DNA from: Candidatus Parcubacteria bacterium
GTDB taxonomy: Bacteria; Patescibacteriota; Minisyncoccia; Phycocordibacterales; Phycocordibacteraceae
DNA: 11,415 bases
NCBI GenBank assembly: GCA_027459545.1
Contig: DAIDID010000011.1
Span: 1-11,415 of the forward strand
Direction of reading: 5' to 3'
Below are positions 1-5,382 of the stretch, piece by piece. The position numbers were made by a program, and so were the translations under genes. The stretch's first letter is position 1. Each line of letters opens with the position of its first letter. The notes under the pieces are model-generated. The model searched no databases, had not been told where the DNA came from, and saw only the letters and a list, made by a program, of their open reading frames with translations.

Positions 1-330
1 ATAGATATATACAACTTTCCGATTTCCAAAGGCCAGACTCCAAATCAGGTGATGCTTTCTCAATCCTATTTTGATTCTTCAAATACGGTCGCAACTTCTA
101 CAAACGAATTTAAAACTCTTACTGATGGCAAAAATACATTTTATAAAATAGATCTAGGAAAAACGAATACTTCCATACACAGCGCTTATTATTTATTTGC
201 ACCAAATTCTGTGCTCCGTTTTGATATTACAGAAAACGGCATTCCGAATTCAGCAACCGTAGATTCAAATACTCTCCCTCAACATCGACTACTCGAGCAT
301 ATGCTCGCAACACTTGAAATTTCAGAATGA
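1..330 (+). CDS. C-terminal part of an unrecognised protein (5' end outside window)
   Basis: The frame is open from base 1 and ends at TGA 328-330, giving 109 visible residues. The ATG at 49 lies inside the open frame, so the gene very probably starts upstream of the window. The visible part is polar, rich in Ser, Thr and Asn, with no transmembrane segment and no motif that I recognise. Such composition is common in the extracytoplasmic part of secreted proteins or lipoproteins, but the N-terminus that would show this is missing. Its base composition is A+T-richer than the housekeeping genes to the right. It is the only gene here that ends in TGA. A separate promoter for the next gene follows within 25 nt. 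The function is unknown. Confidence 0.6.
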   Translation: MDIYNFPISKGQTPNQVMLSQSYFDSSNTVATSTNEFKTLTDGKNTFYKIDLGKTNTSIHSAYYLFAPNSVLRFDITENGIPNSATVDSNTLPQHRLLEHMLATLEISE

Positions 331-351
331 TGACTGACTTGATTGAGAGTC

Positions 352-360
352 TGGTATACT
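352..360 (+). promoter_or_regulatory. Extended -10 promoter of the SIMPL gene
   Basis: TGG precedes TATACT (355-360), a good extended -10 element (TGn plus TATAAT-like hexamer). No convincing -35 is present; TGACTG at 331-336 with an 18-bp spacer is weak. Transcription would start near 366-367 and give a leader of about 25 nt. No clear Shine-Dalgarno site precedes the ATG at 392. Confidence 0.5.
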
Positions 361-391
361 AAAGTTTATTAGCACATTCTAAAAATCTTGT

Positions 392-1261
392 ATGAATGAA
401 ACTGTACTCCATGCGCTTATTCGAGCCTCTCGCTCTGTTCGTTATACTGCAACCGCAGCGCTCGCTTCGCTCGCGCTCTTTCTCCTGCTAGAAACTGCAT
501 CTGCCGCTCAAGCAATTTTTAACTACACGACGGTATCTCCAGATACCATTACTGTATCTGGAGAAGGAACTGCTACTGCTGCTCCTGACACTGCAACCAT
601 TTCTTTCGGAGCAACTGCGACTGCAGACACTGTAGAAACTGCACAAACACAAGTAGCAACAGCAATTAATGCTGGTCTTGCCGTCGTAAAGGCTAATGGA
701 GTTGCAGAAAGTGACATCACCACTGACTCTTTCTCTGTTTCTCCTCACTACTCAAACACCTGTACACCAGATATTCAGTCCACCACAGCAACTTCAGTAG
801 GGGTTAGGAGTATGATTGCACTTCCTTCAAACAGTTCTCCGAGTGTGAGTTCCGCTGTGTGTGCTACTTCAGACTCTGTAGTCACAGGATATGATGTTTC
901 AGAGGACGTGAGCGTAAAAATCACCGACTTAACAAAAGTGTCTGCTGTTTTAACCGGACTTGCTAAAGCAAAAGTTACAAACATAACGGGACCAAACTTC
1001 ATCCTTGGCAATCCTCAAACAGTTGAAGCTCAGGCGCGAGGTATTGCAATTGGTAAAGCTCAGCAAGAAGCACAAACGCTCGCAGATCAGCTTCATGTGC
1101 GGCTAGGTAAGGTGGTGAGTTATTCAAGCAATAACACCACAGGCTCACCCATTCGGATGATGGCTGCAAGCGAAGCAGCTCCTGCAAATACCGGTGTATC
1201 AGTGCCAGTCGGACAAAATACCTACAACGAAAATGTGTCGATTACCTACGAAATTCACTAG
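392..1261 (+). CDS. Exported SIMPL-domain (DUF541) protein
   Basis: 289 residues. The N-terminus has Arg 11, 14 and 18, then a hydrophobic stretch at about 21-33 and AxA-type cleavage sites at about 36-41. It is therefore exported by Sec and either released or held by an uncleaved anchor. The mature part opens with ITVSGEGTATAAPDTA (53-68), the typical first strand of the SIMPL/DUF541 family, whose members are periplasmic or surface proteins of poorly known role. The family C-terminal part is also visible: VEAQARGIAIGKAQQEAQTLADQL (211-234), then a final strand ending in SITYEIH. Between SVSPHY (115-120) and GYDVSEDVSVKI (166-177) lies an insertion of about 45 residues, rich in Ser and Thr, with Cys124 and Cys157, the only cysteines. 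A disulfide is possible outside the membrane. The gene stands alone with its own promoter. Confidence 0.85.
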   Translation: MNETVLHALIRASRSVRYTATAALASLALFLLLETASAAQAIFNYTTVSPDTITVSGEGTATAAPDTATISFGATATADTVETAQTQVATAINAGLAVVKANGVAESDITTDSFSVSPHYSNTCTPDIQSTTATSVGVRSMIALPSNSSPSVSSAVCATSDSVVTGYDVSEDVSVKITDLTKVSAVLTGLAKAKVTNITGPNFILGNPQTVEAQARGIAIGKAQQEAQTLADQLHVRLGKVVSYSSNNTTGSPIRMMAASEAAPANTGVSVPVGQNTYNENVSITYEIH

Positions 1262-1279
1262 TCTGCATAGGAAGCAGAC
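1261..1279 (+). other. Weak hairpin directly after the SIMPL stop codon
   Basis: GTCTGC (1261-1266) can pair with GCAGAC (1274-1279) across a 7-nt loop. No T-run follows, so it is at most a weak terminator or an mRNA 3' end stabiliser for the SIMPL gene. Confidence 0.3.
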
Positions 1280-1293
1280 CGCTTTGCATGACA

Positions 1294-1321
1294 TTGACAG
1301 GCATTTTGGGCGTAGTATTAT
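1294..1321 (+). promoter_or_regulatory. Strong promoter of the secE-nusG-rplK block
   Basis: A consensus -35 TTGACA (1294-1299) is followed after 16 bp by TATTAT (1316-1321), five of six matches to the -10 consensus. Overlapping alternatives such as TTATAC (1318-1323) also fit. This is the best sigma-70-type promoter in the window. Transcription would start near 1328, about 80 nt before the secE ATG. Confidence 0.7.
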
Positions 1322-1331
1322 ACAAGTAAAT

Positions 1332-1355
1332 AAAAGAGACCTGCGGGTCTTTTTT
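1332..1355 (+). terminator. Terminator-like hairpin in the secE leader (possible attenuator)
   Basis: The stem is AAAAGAGACC (1332-1341) against GGTCTTTTTT (1346-1355), 10 bp with one G-U pair and a TGCG loop. The T-run forms the end of the stem and the tail. This is a standard intrinsic terminator shape. It lies only a few nucleotides after the inferred start of the TTGACA promoter and before secE. It may attenuate the secE operon, or it may simply end transcription from the SIMPL side with the promoter embedded in front of it. Confidence 0.6.
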
Positions 1356-1407
1356 AATTGATTCGATACCCACCTGCAGTTTTACCTTACTAGCTTACGA
1401 AGAAATT

Positions 1408-1599
1408 ATGAAAGCACTCACCAGCTATCTCCAGAATGTCAGAGCGGAACTACGGCATGTGGTGTGGCCAACGCCGCGCCGAGCTGTTACGGATGTCATC
1501 GCAATAGTGCTGATTTCTGCGATAGTTGCGCTTATAATAACCGGACTTGACTACGTCTTTACGGGAGCAGTGAGCTACATACTTTCAAACGGTATTTAA
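1408..1599 (+). CDS. secE: Preprotein translocase subunit SecE
   Basis: 63 residues. This is the short single-membrane-span form of SecE, the clamp of the SecYEG channel that exports proteins across the cytoplasmic membrane. The hallmark ELRHVVWPTPRRA lies at 14-26, matching the family ElkkVxWPtr pattern of the amphipathic helix. One transmembrane helix follows at about 27-48. Most bacterial SecE proteins outside the Enterobacteria are about this size. The ATG at 1408 has no good Shine-Dalgarno site. nusG follows after 25 nt, the classic secE-nusG order, which adds to the identification. Confidence 0.93.
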   Translation: MKALTSYLQNVRAELRHVVWPTPRRAVTDVIAIVLISAIVALIITGLDYVFTGAVSYILSNGI

Positions 1600-1624
1600 T
1601 TTTCCATTTACTCATTTATTTACT

Positions 1625-2194
1625 ATGGAAACACGAACCACACCTGAGTTTAGCGATGATGCACTAAATACCGAACCGCGCTGGTATACAATTCATACCT
1701 ATGCAGGGTATGAAAATGCCGTTGAACGAAACTTAAAGCAGCGCATTGAATCACTCGGAATGGAAAACAAAATCTTTTCAGTAATCGTTCCTACGGAGAA
1801 AAAAATTCGAGTGAAAGGAGGGAAGCGAGTAGTAGAAGAAGAGAAAATTTATCCAGGATATATCCTTGTGCGTATGATTGTGGATGAAGACTCGTGGTTT
1901 GTGGTACGAAATACCCCTCGTGTGACTGGCTTTGTAGGAGCAGGAGTAACTCCCGTACCCATGGAAGAAAAAGAAGTAGAGACACTCATGAAGCGCATGG
2001 GACAAGAAGCACCAAAGCATAGAATCGATCTCGTAAAAGAAGATCCCGTAGTAATTATGGATGGACCGTTTAAAGACCTTGAAGGAAAAATTGGTGAAAT
2101 AGATGAAGATCGTGGAAAAGTAAAAGTACTTGTAGCGATGTTTGGTCGCGAAACGCCCGTAGAGCTTGATTTCTTGCAAATACGCAAGCTTTAA
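1625..2194 (+). CDS. nusG: Transcription elongation/termination factor NusG
   Basis: 189 residues, close to the usual 175-185. NusG binds the RNA polymerase clamp through its NGN domain. Its KOW domain links polymerase to Rho or to ribosomal protein S10. The NGN domain starts at RWYTIHTYAGYENAVERNL (19-37) and contains the diagnostic KIYPGYILVRM (74-84) and NTPRVTGFVG (96-105). The KOW domain starts at about 137 with DPVVIMDGPFKDLEGKIGEI. The first 17 residues are an acidic extension outside the fold. The gene lies between secE and rplK in the usual order; rplK begins 25 nt after the stop. Confidence 0.97.
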   Translation: METRTTPEFSDDALNTEPRWYTIHTYAGYENAVERNLKQRIESLGMENKIFSVIVPTEKKIRVKGGKRVVEEEKIYPGYILVRMIVDEDSWFVVRNTPRVTGFVGAGVTPVPMEEKEVETLMKRMGQEAPKHRIDLVKEDPVVIMDGPFKDLEGKIGEIDEDRGKVKVLVAMFGRETPVELDFLQIRKL

Positions 2195-2219
2195 CGTACA
2201 GTCAACATACAACTAATTT

Positions 2220-2639
2220 ATGGCAAAAGTAGTAAAAAAAATTAAACTTCAGATTCCAGCAGGGAAAGCAACTCCAGCACCTCCAATAGGTACCGTGCTA
2301 GGGCCTGCAGGTGTGAATATTGGTGATTTCGTTAATAAATTTAACGAGCAGACACGAGACCGCGCGGGGAGCATTATTCCTGTCGACATGACAGTGTATG
2401 ATGACAGAAGCTTTACCTTCGTACTTAAGACTTCACCAACTCCTCGTCTTATTCTCAAAGCGCTTGGCATAGAAAAAGGCTCAGGAAAGGCAGGATCAAA
2501 GAAAGCGGGCTCACTTACTCGTGAGCAGGTGAAAGCTATAGCAGAAGAAAAGATGGTAGATATGAACGCAGGCTCACTCGAAGCTGCTATGCGACTCGTG
2601 GAAGGTACTTGTGTGTCTATGGGAGTGGAGGTGAAATAG
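2220..2639 (+). CDS. rplK: 50S ribosomal protein L11 (uL11)
   Basis: 139 residues, normal length. L11 builds the GTPase-associated centre with 23S rRNA and takes part in factor binding and the stringent response. The N-terminal domain shows [20 protein letters not shown] (7-26), followed by [19 protein letters not shown] (27-45); the family form is PvGpaLGqqGvNIm.FCk.FN. The C-terminal rRNA-binding domain (about 72-139) contains the flexible [14 protein letters not shown] segment and ends in [12 protein letters not shown]. No Shine-Dalgarno site precedes the ATG. In most bacteria rplA follows directly; here a very strong hairpin closes the operon instead. Confidence 0.97.
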   Translation: MAKVVKKIKLQIPAGKATPAPPIGTVLGPAGVNIGDFVNKFNEQTRDRAGSIIPVDMTVYDDRSFTFVLKTSPTPRLILKALGIEKGSGKAGSKKAGSLTREQVKAIAEEKMVDMNAGSLEAAMRLVEGTCVSMGVEVK

Positions 2640-2663
2640 GAAATAAAGACAAGAGGGATTTTA

Positions 2664-2710
2664 GGAAAGAGAAAGCGGCGGCCACTTTGTGGCCGCCGCT
2701 TTCTCTTTCC
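2664..2710 (+). terminator. Perfect 22-bp hairpin terminator after rplK
   Basis: Bases 2664-2685 are the exact reverse complement of 2689-2710, with a 3-nt TTT loop. The loop side is G+C-rich (GCGGCGGCCAC). The base is an A/G-rich arm against a TTTCTCTTTCC arm, which can serve as the U-rich tail. By symmetry it could stop transcription in both directions. It ends the secE-nusG-rplK unit. Confidence 0.85.
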
Positions 2711-2720
2711 ATATGAAGTG

Positions 2721-2729
2721 TGGTAGTTT
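2721..2729 (+). promoter_or_regulatory. Possible extended -10 for the following unknown gene
   Basis: TGG followed by TAGTTT (2724-2729) resembles an extended -10, about 34 nt before the start codon. No -35 is visible because the preceding region is the terminator arm. This gene lies between two terminators and must have its own promoter, which is the main support. Confidence 0.3.
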
Positions 2730-2762
2730 ACAAAGCGGAGCTTTTTCAAATGAGGGGATGAA

Positions 2763-3293
2763 ATGCCGCTAAAAACACGGAATGCTTTTCTGTCATCGTG
2801 CAAAACAATGGAGCTCGTTAAGCTCTTAATAAATGACCTAAGACACATATATGTTTTAAACGGTTATTCTGATCGAAGCTATCGCTTCAGGCTGCTAGAA
2901 GTTCAGAGAAGACTTCTCAAGGACGTACATCCAAGTGTGAGCGAGCTGCTATATACTTCAGAGGAGATGTCTCTGGAGATAGCAGCAAGACAGAAACCAG
3001 AACTGCCTTTGAGGATACGATCCATATTTCGTCTCGATGAAATATCGACGGAGAATTATATTGCTCTTTGTGTGGAATTTTTGCTTGATATGCATCGAGA
3101 GTTCTCACGGGGAAAACCTACTCATGAGGAGCAAGTATTGAGTTTGGTCTCCGTTCTTTTAGCGGCAGAAGATCGATTTGATCGATCTATCATTACCCAC
3201 CAATTTACGCCAGAAGAGCTCATCATTCACGGAATTGAGCGTGAAAAAATAAATAATCAAACTCTTTCTGGCTGGCTTGGGAGCTTTCTTTAG
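2763..3293 (+). CDS. Hypothetical protein, helical, unrecognised
   Basis: 176 residues. GAGGGG (2752-2757), 5 nt before the ATG, is a usable Shine-Dalgarno site and supports this start; ATG 2808 (residue 16) is an alternative. The protein looks soluble and mostly helical, rich in Leu, Glu and Arg, with no signal peptide or membrane span. The segments around 16-60 (MELVKLLINDLRHIY and on to VQRRLLKDVH) and 98-137 look like amphipathic helices. I recognise no family or catalytic motif. It is flanked by terminators on both sides (2664-2710 and 3306-3340), so it is a single-gene unit. Codon use looks ordinary and the frame is uninterrupted, so it is probably a real gene of unknown function. Confidence 0.7.
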   Translation: MPLKTRNAFLSSCKTMELVKLLINDLRHIYVLNGYSDRSYRFRLLEVQRRLLKDVHPSVSELLYTSEEMSLEIAARQKPELPLRIRSIFRLDEISTENYIALCVEFLLDMHREFSRGKPTHEEQVLSLVSVLLAAEDRFDRSIITHQFTPEELIIHGIEREKINNQTLSGWLGSFL

Positions 3294-3305
3294 CAAATGA
3301 GCTGC

Positions 3306-3340
3306 AAAAGGCCTCGGGTGCTGCACCCGGGGCTTTTCCT
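3306..3340 (+). terminator. Intrinsic terminator after the 2763-3293 gene
   Basis: A stem of about 14 bp (with G-U pairs) forms between AAAGGCCTCGGGTG (3307-3320) and CACCCGGGGCTTTT (3324-3337), with a CTG loop. The T-run TTTT and a pyrimidine tail follow the G+C-rich part. It starts 12 nt after the stop codon. Confidence 0.85.
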
Positions 3341-3409
3341 TTAGACACAGAGAATTCAAGTAGTAATTGCGAGAATATCTTTTGTGCGCTAGTCTCGATA
3401 GTGGGTTTG

Positions 3410-3415
3410 TACAAT
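3410..3415 (+). promoter_or_regulatory. Likely -10 element of the HAD-like gene
   Basis: TACAAT (3410-3415) is a five-of-six -10 match, 42 nt before the ATG at 3458. No good -35 is seen at the right distance. Transcription would start near 3421. A GTG in frame at 3401 would then lie upstream of the transcript, which favours the start at 3458. Confidence 0.4.
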
Positions 3416-3457
3416 TCAAACACAGCTTTCAGTGGAACAAAGCAAAAGGGGACGTAC

Positions 3458-4102
3458 ATGACACTCATGTGTAATAAAAATGTGCTCCGCGTCGACTTCA
3501 ATGGGCCGCTTGCGGACATGAAAGAGGCGACAAGGACTGCACTTGAAATAGTTACAGAGTTAATAATTCCACCCGAGCAATTCGTAGGGGGTAAATCAAA
3601 AATTCTGAATAGAAAAACACTCTTTTCTCCAAGAGATCTCGGACCACGTAGGCGTATTACCGAACAAGACTGGGAACGAGCCAAAAGCTATATATATGAC
3701 GGACATCATTTCTCTTCTCACGTCCAGCCGCGCAGTGGCGTACGCGAATTGTTACTCAGCTTGAGTGCTACTGGATGGGAAGTGCACGTCGTTACGAGCT
3801 GCCGGGGAATGACTAGAAGCAGACTATGGAAATGGATATATTTTCATAGTATGCCCGTGGTCTCAGTGAGTAAGTCAAAAGACAAATTTCCGCATTATTC
3901 CCAAGGCGGAGTTGCTCTTGACGATGAATTTCGCCATCTGCTGCCACTTGTCGACGTGGAAGAGGTGACTCCAATACTCATTCTCGATGACACAAAGCAC
4001 TCCGAAGGGGAGATCGTAAAAATCAAAGAATTAAAAGGCCAAAATAAACTCCTCGTGGTACAGGAAGTCTCAGAAGCAATTGAACTATTACTCGCCGCTT
4101 AG
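3458..4102 (+). CDS. HAD-superfamily-like protein with altered DxD motif
   Basis: 214 residues from ATG 3458. That start has AGGGGA (3447-3452) 5 nt upstream; an in-frame GTG at 3401 has no such site. The pattern fits a HAD fold. Motif I is at 10-20 as LRVDFNGPLAD, with Asp13 as the usual nucleophile position. Motif II is at 108-114 (EVHVVTS). A motif III lysine lies in SKSKDK (138-143). Motif IV is probably ALDDEF (153-158), followed by a strand ILILDD (173-178). A helical cap would lie between about 21 and 95. The second acid of DxD is Asn15. In HAD phosphatases this residue is the general acid/base, so this protein may bind phosphate compounds without being a normal phosphatase. 5'-nucleotidase-like HAD proteins are the nearest pattern I can name. 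It is a single-gene unit with its own terminator. Confidence 0.65.
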   Translation: MTLMCNKNVLRVDFNGPLADMKEATRTALEIVTELIIPPEQFVGGKSKILNRKTLFSPRDLGPRRRITEQDWERAKSYIYDGHHFSSHVQPRSGVRELLLSLSATGWEVHVVTSCRGMTRSRLWKWIYFHSMPVVSVSKSKDKFPHYSQGGVALDDEFRHLLPLVDVEEVTPILILDDTKHSEGEIVKIKELKGQNKLLVVQEVSEAIELLLAA

Positions 4103-4136
4103 TTTGGAAGGTATTGTGCCAGGCTACGTTGCACAG

Positions 4137-4168
4137 AAAGCTCCGGGTTTCGTCCCGGGGCTTTTTTT
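4137..4168 (+). terminator. Intrinsic terminator between convergent genes
   Basis: AAAGCTCCGGG (4137-4147) pairs with CCCGGGGCTTT (4154-4164) across a TTTCGT loop, 11 bp with one G-U, followed by a T-run to 4168. It ends the HAD-like gene. Read from the minus strand, the same stem has a short T-run too, so it may also end the minus-strand gene that stops at 4176. Confidence 0.85.
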
Positions 4169-4175
4169 AGAATTC

Positions 4176-4625
4176 TTAAGCTCGTATGAATTTGAAATTT
4201 TCAGATGTGTTACTAATAGCGCAGACAAAATGCATTGGCATATCCCAGGATTCTCGAAGTAGCGGAGTTTCTGAAAGTTGCTCTAGATAGCAAAAACCAA
4301 TTCGAATCCAGGTATCTGGTACTGCACTTAAAAAACGATCATACCAGCCCCCACCTCTTCCGTGTCGTGTGCCAGTAGTATCAAATTTTTTTCCAGGTAC
4401 GAAAAGTATAGGAGAGAGATCTGTAAAAAGGGTTTTTGCTTTTTCTGCTTCTACAAAAGGATCGAGTGATCTGTCTGGATGTATTAGGTGGACGCGTGTA
4501 ATTTTTGAAATAGGAACGTATTTTCCAGGATCCACCTCTCCTAAAAGTGGATGGTATGTAATAACTCCAGAACCTGCTATTTTTTCGATTCTCCTTTTGA
4601 TTTCTTCGAAGGATTCTTGTGCCAT
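4176..4625 (-). CDS. 5-formyltetrahydrofolate cyclo-ligase-like protein, short form
   Basis: 149 residues. The C-terminal half has the family signature FDTTGTRHGRGGGWYDRFL (81-99), matching FDxxGxRLGxGGGYYDRxL, which forms the phosphate and folate site. It is followed by IGFCYLEQL (109-117) and a WDMPMHFV strand (127-134). The family converts 5-formyl-THF to 5,10-methenyl-THF with ATP. Usual members have about 180-200 residues; this one lacks the first 40-50, which carry N-terminal substrate-binding basic residues. Activity is therefore uncertain. The ATG at 4625 is the only Met before residue 129, and an upstream AAAGAAA is a poor Shine-Dalgarno site. Its first 49 nt overlap the end of the dcd-like gene, which implies coupled translation. 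The nearby glyA and thyX-like genes fit a folate role. Confidence 0.75.
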   Translation of the reverse strand: MAQESFEEIKRRIEKIAGSGVITYHPLLGEVDPGKYVPISKITRVHLIHPDRSLDPFVEAEKAKTLFTDLSPILFVPGKKFDTTGTRHGRGGGWYDRFLSAVPDTWIRIGFCYLEQLSETPLLRESWDMPMHFVCAISNTSENFKFIRA

Positions 4626-5305
4626 GCTTGTTTCTTTTTAATATCTCGATCTGCCCAAAGTCTAGGAAGCATCATTTCAGGCTTCCAGTCTTTCTGAAGT
4701 TGTTTTAAATCAGTACTTGTTTGGTATTTCCCTCCGCTCGCGTAGTCATTTTCTAGAATGTCTCCAGTTTCAAAGAAAACAATTTGAGCAATTCTTCTTC
4801 CAACCACTAGGGGAATAATGTAGTTTTTAGAATTATTGGTAATTTCCATCGTCCAGCGATTGGTATAACCAACATCTCCCCAACCAGCACACTTACAAAC
4901 TTCTATGAAGTTACGGCCTGTAGACGAGCGTGCCTTCATCATCGTCGTAATGTGATTTCTTCCACCGATGTACTCTATAGTATGTCCAAGAATCGTTTCT
5001 CCAGGTCGAAGTATAATCACCTTGTCGTCAGGGCGAATACCATCCCATTCAAAGTTGTATTTTTTGAATGCTTCTTTTGCAGATACAGCTCGTTCTACTT
5101 TGTCTGCTCCCCATACGTGCTCCATATGCTCTTTGCTCCAGATGTTATAAAGTGCGTGGTTATATTTTGGAGGCTGTTCACGAAAAAAAAACTCACCAAG
5201 CGTGACATCATAGCTGGATGTTGCAAGCTGGTCTTTATTGAAAGGGGAAATGATAACATCGCCCTTTTTCATTTCTTCAAGAATTCTTTTGTCTGAAAGT
5301 GCCAT
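4577..5305 (-). CDS. dcd: dCTP deaminase-like protein
   Basis: 242 residues; the family is usually about 190. Dcd turns dCTP into dUTP, the first step towards dTTP. Visible family features are an N-terminal ALSDKRILEEMKKG (2-15), SSYDVTLGEFF (30-40) and the nucleotide loop ARSSTGR (125-131, matching GRSSLAR of E. coli Dcd). Glu154 in TMEITNN sits at the place of the catalytic Glu138. GGKYQ (191-195) fits the C-terminal K-Y-Q substrate clamp. Residues about 45-88 form an insertion rich in aromatic and charged residues. The TAHRIDPGW segment is changed to CKCAGWGDVGYTN. The C-terminus is a Lys/Ser-rich tail (224-242) that overlaps the next gene. A relative with dUTPase or dual activity cannot be excluded. 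It has its own promoter just after the thyX terminator. Confidence 0.82.
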   Translation of the reverse strand: MALSDKRILEEMKKGDVIISPFNKDQLATSSYDVTLGEFFFREQPPKYNHALYNIWSKEHMEHVWGADKVERAVSAKEAFKKYNFEWDGIRPDDKVIILRPGETILGHTIEYIGGRNHITTMMKARSSTGRNFIEVCKCAGWGDVGYTNRWTMEITNNSKNYIIPLVVGRRIAQIVFFETGDILENDYASGGKYQTSTDLKQLQKDWKPEMMLPRLWADRDIKKKQAWHKNPSKKSKGESKK

Positions 5306-5314
5306 AGTCTTGGT

Positions 5315-5343
5315 ATTGTACCCGAGTCTTGAGGAAATGAAAA
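5315..5343 (-). promoter_or_regulatory. Promoter of the dcd-cyclo-ligase unit, near-leaderless
   Basis: On the minus strand TTTTCA (5338-5343) and TACAAT (5315-5320) are 17 bp apart. TACAAT is a five-of-six -10 match. Only 9 nt separate it from the ATG at 5305, so the transcript would start 2-4 nt before the start codon. There is no Shine-Dalgarno site. Confidence 0.5.
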
Positions 5344-5376
5344 AGAGAAGCCCCGAATCTCGAAGAGATTCGGGGC
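5340..5376 (-). terminator. Intrinsic terminator of the thyX-like gene
   Basis: A perfect 12-bp stem (GCCCCGAATCTC at 5350-5361 against 5365-5376, 3-nt loop) starts 7 nt past the thyX stop codon when read on the minus strand. It is followed by TTCTCTTTTT. It separates thyX from dcd, so the two minus-strand units are transcribed independently. Confidence 0.88.
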
Positions 5377-5382
5377 AGCATC

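Noticed and set aside
1342..1378. Alternative pairing of TGCGGGT (1342-1348) with ACCTGCA (1372-1378) as an antiterminator
   Set aside because: The second strand is transcribed after the terminator hairpin and its T-run, so it cannot form in time to prevent termination.
2249..2848. Long open frame on the minus strand across rplK (about 199 codons)
   Set aside because: It is antisense to a certain ribosomal protein gene and crosses the terminator. It is a shadow of rplK codon use.
3170..3188. 8-bp inverted repeat (AGATCGAT, TTG, ATCGATCT) in the 2763-3293 gene
   Set aside because: Short arms built from a self-complementary GATCGATC-like string; expected by chance at this scale and encodes DRFDRS without special context.
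3401..3457. GTG 3401 as start of the HAD-like gene
   Set aside because: No Shine-Dalgarno site and a likely -10 element (TACAAT, 3410-3415) lies downstream of it. ATG 3458 has AGGGGA at the right distance and the HAD motif starts soon after.
3223..3684. Open frame of 153 codons on the minus strand
   Set aside because: It overlaps two better supported genes and the terminator at 3306-3340, and has no start signal.
4080..4262. Small plus-strand open frame at the convergent junction
   Set aside because: It contains the terminator and overlaps both flanking genes without its own start signal.
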